Assembly (NCBI GenBank): GCA_029865405.1
Contig: JAOUGZ010000076.1
Span: 1-9,166, forward strand
Source of the DNA: Betaproteobacteria bacterium
Lineage (GTDB): Bacteria; Pseudomonadota; Gammaproteobacteria; Burkholderiales; SG8-39
Reading direction: 5' to 3'
Length of the DNA stretch: 9,166 nt
This document shows, one piece after another, positions 7,076 to 9,166 of this stretch. The position numbers and the translations under genes were made by a program. How positions within the stretch are numbered: the first letter of the stretch is position 1; each line of letters opens with the position of its first letter. The notes under the pieces are model-generated. The model searched no databases, was not told the origin of the DNA, and was given only the letters and a program-made list of their open reading frames with translations.

Positions 7076-7686
7076 CAGTGGCGTGTCCCGCGGAAGGCGC
7101 GCACAAGCAGGTCCACGTAGCTCGTGGCGATGCGCTCGAATGTGGCGCCCGGCTCGCGCCCGTACCAGGCGGCGGCCGAGTTTCCCAGGCCGAGCAGGGC
7201 AAGCGTCGCCATGCGCGCGTCGAGGTCGGCGCGGAACTCGCCGCTGCGAATGCCCTGCTCGATCACCTGCTGGATCACCCGTTCATAGCGCCGCTCGATG
7301 GCGCGGATTCGCTCGCGTGCCGGGTCCGGCAGGAACCGCCGCTCGCCGAGGAACACCAAGGTAAAGTCCTGGCGCTCGACCACCGGCGACAGATGTTGGA
7401 TGACCAGCCGTGCCACCTTGTCGGCGGCGCTCGCGTCGCTTTGCAGCACGGCGCGTGCGCGTACGACGTAATCCTCCACGCCGTCAGCGCACACCGCTTC
7501 GAGCGCGGCCTCCTTGGAATCAAAGTAGTAGTAGACGCTCGCCTGCCGGATGCCAAGCACGTCGGCGATGTCCTGCGTGGACGCGCCGTGATAGCCGCGC
7601 TGCGCGAATACCTTCGCGGCGGCTGCAAGAATCTCCGCGGCGCGGCGCTTCACCCGGACGACGGGACTGGGGGCGAGCCGGGGCAT
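7075..7686 (-). CDS. TetR-family transcriptional regulator
   Basis: This 203-residue DNA-binding regulator is the first gene of the import/activation operon. The N-terminal helix-turn-helix is clear: RRAAEILAAAAKVFAQRGYHG (14-34) forms the first helices, and STQDIADVLGIRQASVYYYF (36-55) is the recognition region with the TetR-typical YYYF end, followed by DSKEAAL. The rest is the variable ligand-binding and dimerisation domain, with no recognisable ligand class. The start is placed at the ATG of 7686. A longer version from a TTG at 7725 is possible, but it would run through the divergent promoter and the 18-base inverted repeat and add 13 residues not seen in the family. No ribosome binding site precedes the ATG, and a candidate -10 box (TAGAAT, minus strand 7699-7694) would start the transcript almost at the ATG, so the message may be leaderless. 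Autorepression through the adjacent repeat is expected. An acyl-CoA or the free acid is the likely effector (inference from context). Confidence 0.93.
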   Translation of the reverse strand: MPRLAPSPVVRVKRRAAEILAAAAKVFAQRGYHGASTQDIADVLGIRQASVYYYFDSKEAALEAVCADGVEDYVVRARAVLQSDASAADKVARLVIQHLSPVVERQDFTLVFLGERRFLPDPARERIRAIERRYERVIQQVIEQGIRSGEFRADLDARMATLALLGLGNSAAAWYGREPGATFERIATSYVDLLVRAFRGTRH

Positions 7687-7689
7687 GGC

Positions 7690-7695
7690 TATAAT
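7690..7695 (+). promoter_or_regulatory. Consensus -10 box of the promoter for the MetE-like methyltransferase gene
   Basis: TATAAT is a perfect sigma-70 -10 hexamer in the only AT-rich stretch of the window. It would place transcription start near 7702, inside the inverted repeat and about 23 bases before the ATG at 7725. No good -35 hexamer is seen at the right distance (CTGGGG at 17-base spacing), so the promoter may be weak or need an activator. Repressor bound at the repeat would cover the start site. Confidence 0.6.
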
Positions 7696-7712
7696 TCTAT
7701 AGCGCAATAGAA
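7695..7712. promoter_or_regulatory. 18-base inverted repeat, probable TetR-family operator
   Basis: The sequence TTCTATAGCGCAATAGAA is a near-perfect palindrome: 16 of 18 positions are symmetric, with only one mismatched pair flanking the central GCGC. It sits in the 38-base gap between the divergent repressor and methyltransferase genes, starts at the last base of the TATAAT box, and overlaps the probable -10 region of the repressor operon on the other strand. Size, symmetry and place are as expected for a dimeric TetR-family repressor acting on both directions. The binding itself is inferred. Confidence 0.72.
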
Positions 7713-7713
7713 C

Positions 7714-7717
7714 GGAG
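7714..7717 (+). promoter_or_regulatory. Ribosome binding site for the MetE-like methyltransferase gene
   Basis: GGAG lies seven bases before the ATG at 7725, a normal spacing. It supports that start codon and lies immediately downstream of the inverted repeat. Confidence 0.7.
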
Positions 7718-7724
7718 ACGTCCA

Positions 7725-8819
7725 ATGGTTCCCCCCTTCAAGGCCGATCACATCGGCAGCCTGCTGCGTCCGCGCGCGCTGCGCGACGCATTTCGCCAGC
7801 ATGCGGACAAGAAGATCTCGGACCAGGACTTCCGCGCCGCACAAGACGCCGCGATTCGCGACGTGCTGAAGCTGCAGGCGGAGTGCGGCCTGCAGGTCGC
7901 GACCGACGGCGAGTTCCGGCGCATCTCCTATTGGGAGAAGTTCGTGCGCTTGACCGAGGGGCTCACCGTGAAGGAGGCGGTATTCACCTTTCACGACGAG
8001 CACGGGCACGAGTCGGCGTTTACCGCCCCGTATGTGACGGCCAAGGTCAAGCGCAGCGCGCCGATCACGGTGGACGAGTTTTCGTTCGTGAAGCCGCTCA
8101 CGAAGGCGACGCCTAAGATCACCATGCCGTCGCCCTCGACGATGCACTTCTACCGCTTCACCGACTATGGCGCGAAAGGCGTGTACGGCGATGCGACGCA
8201 GTTCTTCGCCGATCTCGGCAGGGTGTACCAGGCCGAAATCGCCGCGCTCGCCGCGGCGGGCTGCCGCTACATACAGCTCGACGAGGTGGCGATCGCCATC
8301 CTGTGCGACCCGGCCGCGCGCGAGAAGGTAAAGGCCGCCGGCGAGAATCCCGACCGGCTGGTCGATCTCTACATCGACGCCATCAACGAAGCGGTGCAGG
8401 CGCGCCCCGCGGACATGGCGGTCGGCGTGCACATGTGCCGCGGCAACTACAAGGGCATGTACCTCTCCGAGGGCGGCTACGACTCGATTGCGGAGCGACT
8501 CTTCAGCCGCGCGCAAGTCACGCATTTCCTGCTCGAGTTCGACACGCCGCGCGCCGGCAGCTTCGAGCCGTTACGCCACATGCCGAAGGACAAGGGCGTG
8601 GTGCTTGGGCTCGTCAGCTCGAAGACGCCGCAGCTCGAGCCGATGGACCTGCTCAAGCGCCGCGCCGCGGAAGCCGCGAAGTACGTCGATCCGTCGCGGC
8701 TCGGCATCAGCCCGCAGTGCGGCTTCGCCAGCACCATGGGCGGAAACCCGGTGACCGAGGCCGATGAGCGCGCGAAGCTGCGCCTGTGTGTCGAGGCCGC
8801 GGCCTCGAGCTGGGACTAG
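7725..8819 (+). CDS. Cobalamin-independent methionine synthase C-terminal-domain protein (MetE-like, YxjG/YxjH type zinc methyltransferase)
   Basis: This 364-residue protein has only the catalytic C-terminal barrel of MetE; the N-terminal half of the usual roughly 750-residue enzyme is absent. It begins PPFKADHIGSLLRP (3-16) and has ATDGEFRR (59-66), both typical of the B. subtilis YxjG/YxjH group. The zinc site is intact by comparison with MetE: H236 and C238 in VGVHMCRG, E271 in LLEFD and C332 in SPQCGFAS. QLDEVA (184-189) matches the MetE QIDEPA motif. The enzyme should transfer a methyl or alkyl group to or from a thiol such as homocysteine. Whether methyl-folate is the donor is uncertain, since stand-alone MetE cores include folate-independent enzymes and epoxyalkane:coenzyme M transferase relatives. 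The ATG has a good GGAG site. It is transcribed away from the TetR operon and may be controlled by the same operator. Its TAG stop overlaps that of the convergent feruloyl-CoA synthetase-like gene. Confidence 0.88.
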   Translation: MVPPFKADHIGSLLRPRALRDAFRQHADKKISDQDFRAAQDAAIRDVLKLQAECGLQVATDGEFRRISYWEKFVRLTEGLTVKEAVFTFHDEHGHESAFTAPYVTAKVKRSAPITVDEFSFVKPLTKATPKITMPSPSTMHFYRFTDYGAKGVYGDATQFFADLGRVYQAEIAALAAAGCRYIQLDEVAIAILCDPAAREKVKAAGENPDRLVDLYIDAINEAVQARPADMAVGVHMCRGNYKGMYLSEGGYDSIAERLFSRAQVTHFLLEFDTPRAGSFEPLRHMPKDKGVVLGLVSSKTPQLEPMDLLKRRAAEAAKYVDPSRLGISPQCGFASTMGGNPVTEADERAKLRLCVEAAASSWD

Positions 8820-9166
8820 TCGGCCGTCGAAATAACGTCAGGCCCCGGCGTCTTCGCGTGCAGCTCGTCCACCTGCGCCGCACGGCGCTCGAGCACCGCG
8901 CGCTGGTTGAGGTAGCCCTTGTCGGTGATCTCGTTGGCGTCGATGGACGGCGGTTCCGCCGTGATCAGCGCGCGCGTGGGGTGCATCGAAGCCCCGCCTT
9001 CGGCGGCGAGCGCCCTGAGCGCTGCGGATAGCTTCGCGCGCAGCGCCTCGGGCGCGAGTTCCTTCGCCGCCGGGCTGAGAAAGACGAGCGCGCCGACCTC
9101 GTCGCGGTCGTGCCCGGTGATCACCGCGTCCTGGATCAGCGGATTGCCGGCGGCGATGAGCTTCAC
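8816..9166 (-). CDS. fcs: Feruloyl-CoA synthetase-like AMP-binding enzyme (C-terminal part, 5' end outside window)
   Basis: These are the last 116 residues of an adenylate-forming ligase whose gene continues past the right edge; the GTG at the edge is an internal valine codon, not a start. The motif TAEPPSIDANEITDKGYLNQ (fragment about 69-88) followed by RAVLERRAAQVDELHA is characteristic of feruloyl-CoA synthetases. It contains the catalytic lysine of the C-terminal domain in ITDKG. GHDRDEVGALVF near the fragment's start is also family-typical. The enzyme converts ferulate (often also p-coumarate or caffeate) to its CoA ester, the first step toward vanillate and C1 release. The gene converges on the MetE-like gene and both stop codons lie in one CTAG. 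It is a different enzyme from the 615-residue ligase of the Liv operon. Substrate assignment rests on the C-terminus alone. Confidence 0.85.
   Translation of the reverse strand: MKLIAAGNPLIQDAVITGHDRDEVGALVFLSPAAKELAPEALRAKLSAALRALAAEGGASMHPTRALITAEPPSIDANEITDKGYLNQRAVLERRAAQVDELHAKTPGPDVISTAD

Noticed and set aside
7687..7725. TTG start at 7725 for the TetR gene
   Set aside because: It would add 13 residues without family support and place the operator-like repeat and the divergent promoter inside the gene; the ATG at 7686 gives a normal TetR N-terminus.
7689..8525. 278-codon minus-strand frame opposite the MetE-like gene, abutting the TetR gene
   Set aside because: The plus-strand protein has an intact zinc site and family motifs; the antisense product has no recognisable fold and would consume the divergent promoter.
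9164..9166. GTG at the right edge as the start of a small 116-residue protein
   Set aside because: The sequence is the C-terminal domain of a much longer adenylate-forming enzyme, so the gene continues beyond the window.
1..9166. tRNA or rRNA genes, CRISPR arrays, insertion sequences, riboswitches and clear intrinsic terminators
   Set aside because: No repeat-spacer pattern, terminal inverted repeats, cloverleaf-like element or GC hairpin followed by a T run was seen; coding density leaves almost no free space.

Overview
The window is uniformly very GC-rich, densely packed, and reads as accessory catabolic DNA from a proteobacterium. Codon use, the mix of TRAP and Liv-type transporters and the aromatic-acid CoA ligases fit a betaproteobacterium (Burkholderiales-like) best, but this is inference and no marker gene fixes the taxon. 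There are nine protein genes, two of them cut by the window edges. No RNA gene, insertion sequence, CRISPR array or phage gene is visible, and no gene-free stretch exceeds about 40 bases.

Layout, left to right. The 3' part of a TRAP transporter large permease (DctM family) runs rightward to 597. It meets, tail to tail with a 35-base overlap, a leftward seven-gene operon occupying 563-7686. Read in transcription order the operon is: TetR-family repressor, long-chain-type acyl-CoA synthetase (AMP-forming), periplasmic substrate-binding protein, LivH permease, LivM permease, LivF ATPase and LivG ATPase. The joints are overlaps of 1, 4, 4 and 8 bases and gaps of 4 and 18 bases, so one transcript with translational coupling is very likely. 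Head to head with the repressor gene, across a 38-base gap, a rightward gene (7725-8819) encodes a stand-alone zinc methyltransferase domain of the MetE C-terminal/YxjG-YxjH type. Its stop codon shares the palindrome CTAG with the stop of a leftward gene that enters from the right edge. That gene's product has the C-terminal signature of feruloyl-CoA synthetase.

How it may work. The ABC importer would bring in an organic acid captured by the binding protein, and the operon's own ligase would activate it to the CoA thioester. The repressor, encoded first in the operon, would sense the acid or its CoA ester. The short divergent gap is the only AT-rich spot in the window. It carries an 18-base near-perfect inverted repeat (TTCTAT-A-GCGC-A-ATAGAA) directly after a consensus TATAAT box, so a single repressor site could control both the import/activation operon and the methyltransferase. 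A feruloyl-CoA synthetase next door suggests, without proving, that the substrates are plant-derived phenylpropanoid or related aromatic acids, whose methoxyl groups could link to the methyltransferase. The true substrate cannot be read from sequence. I see no defence system or clearly unprecedented machinery; the most interesting unit is the repressor-centred divergon tying a CoA-ligase/Liv importer to a MetE-like methyltransferase.
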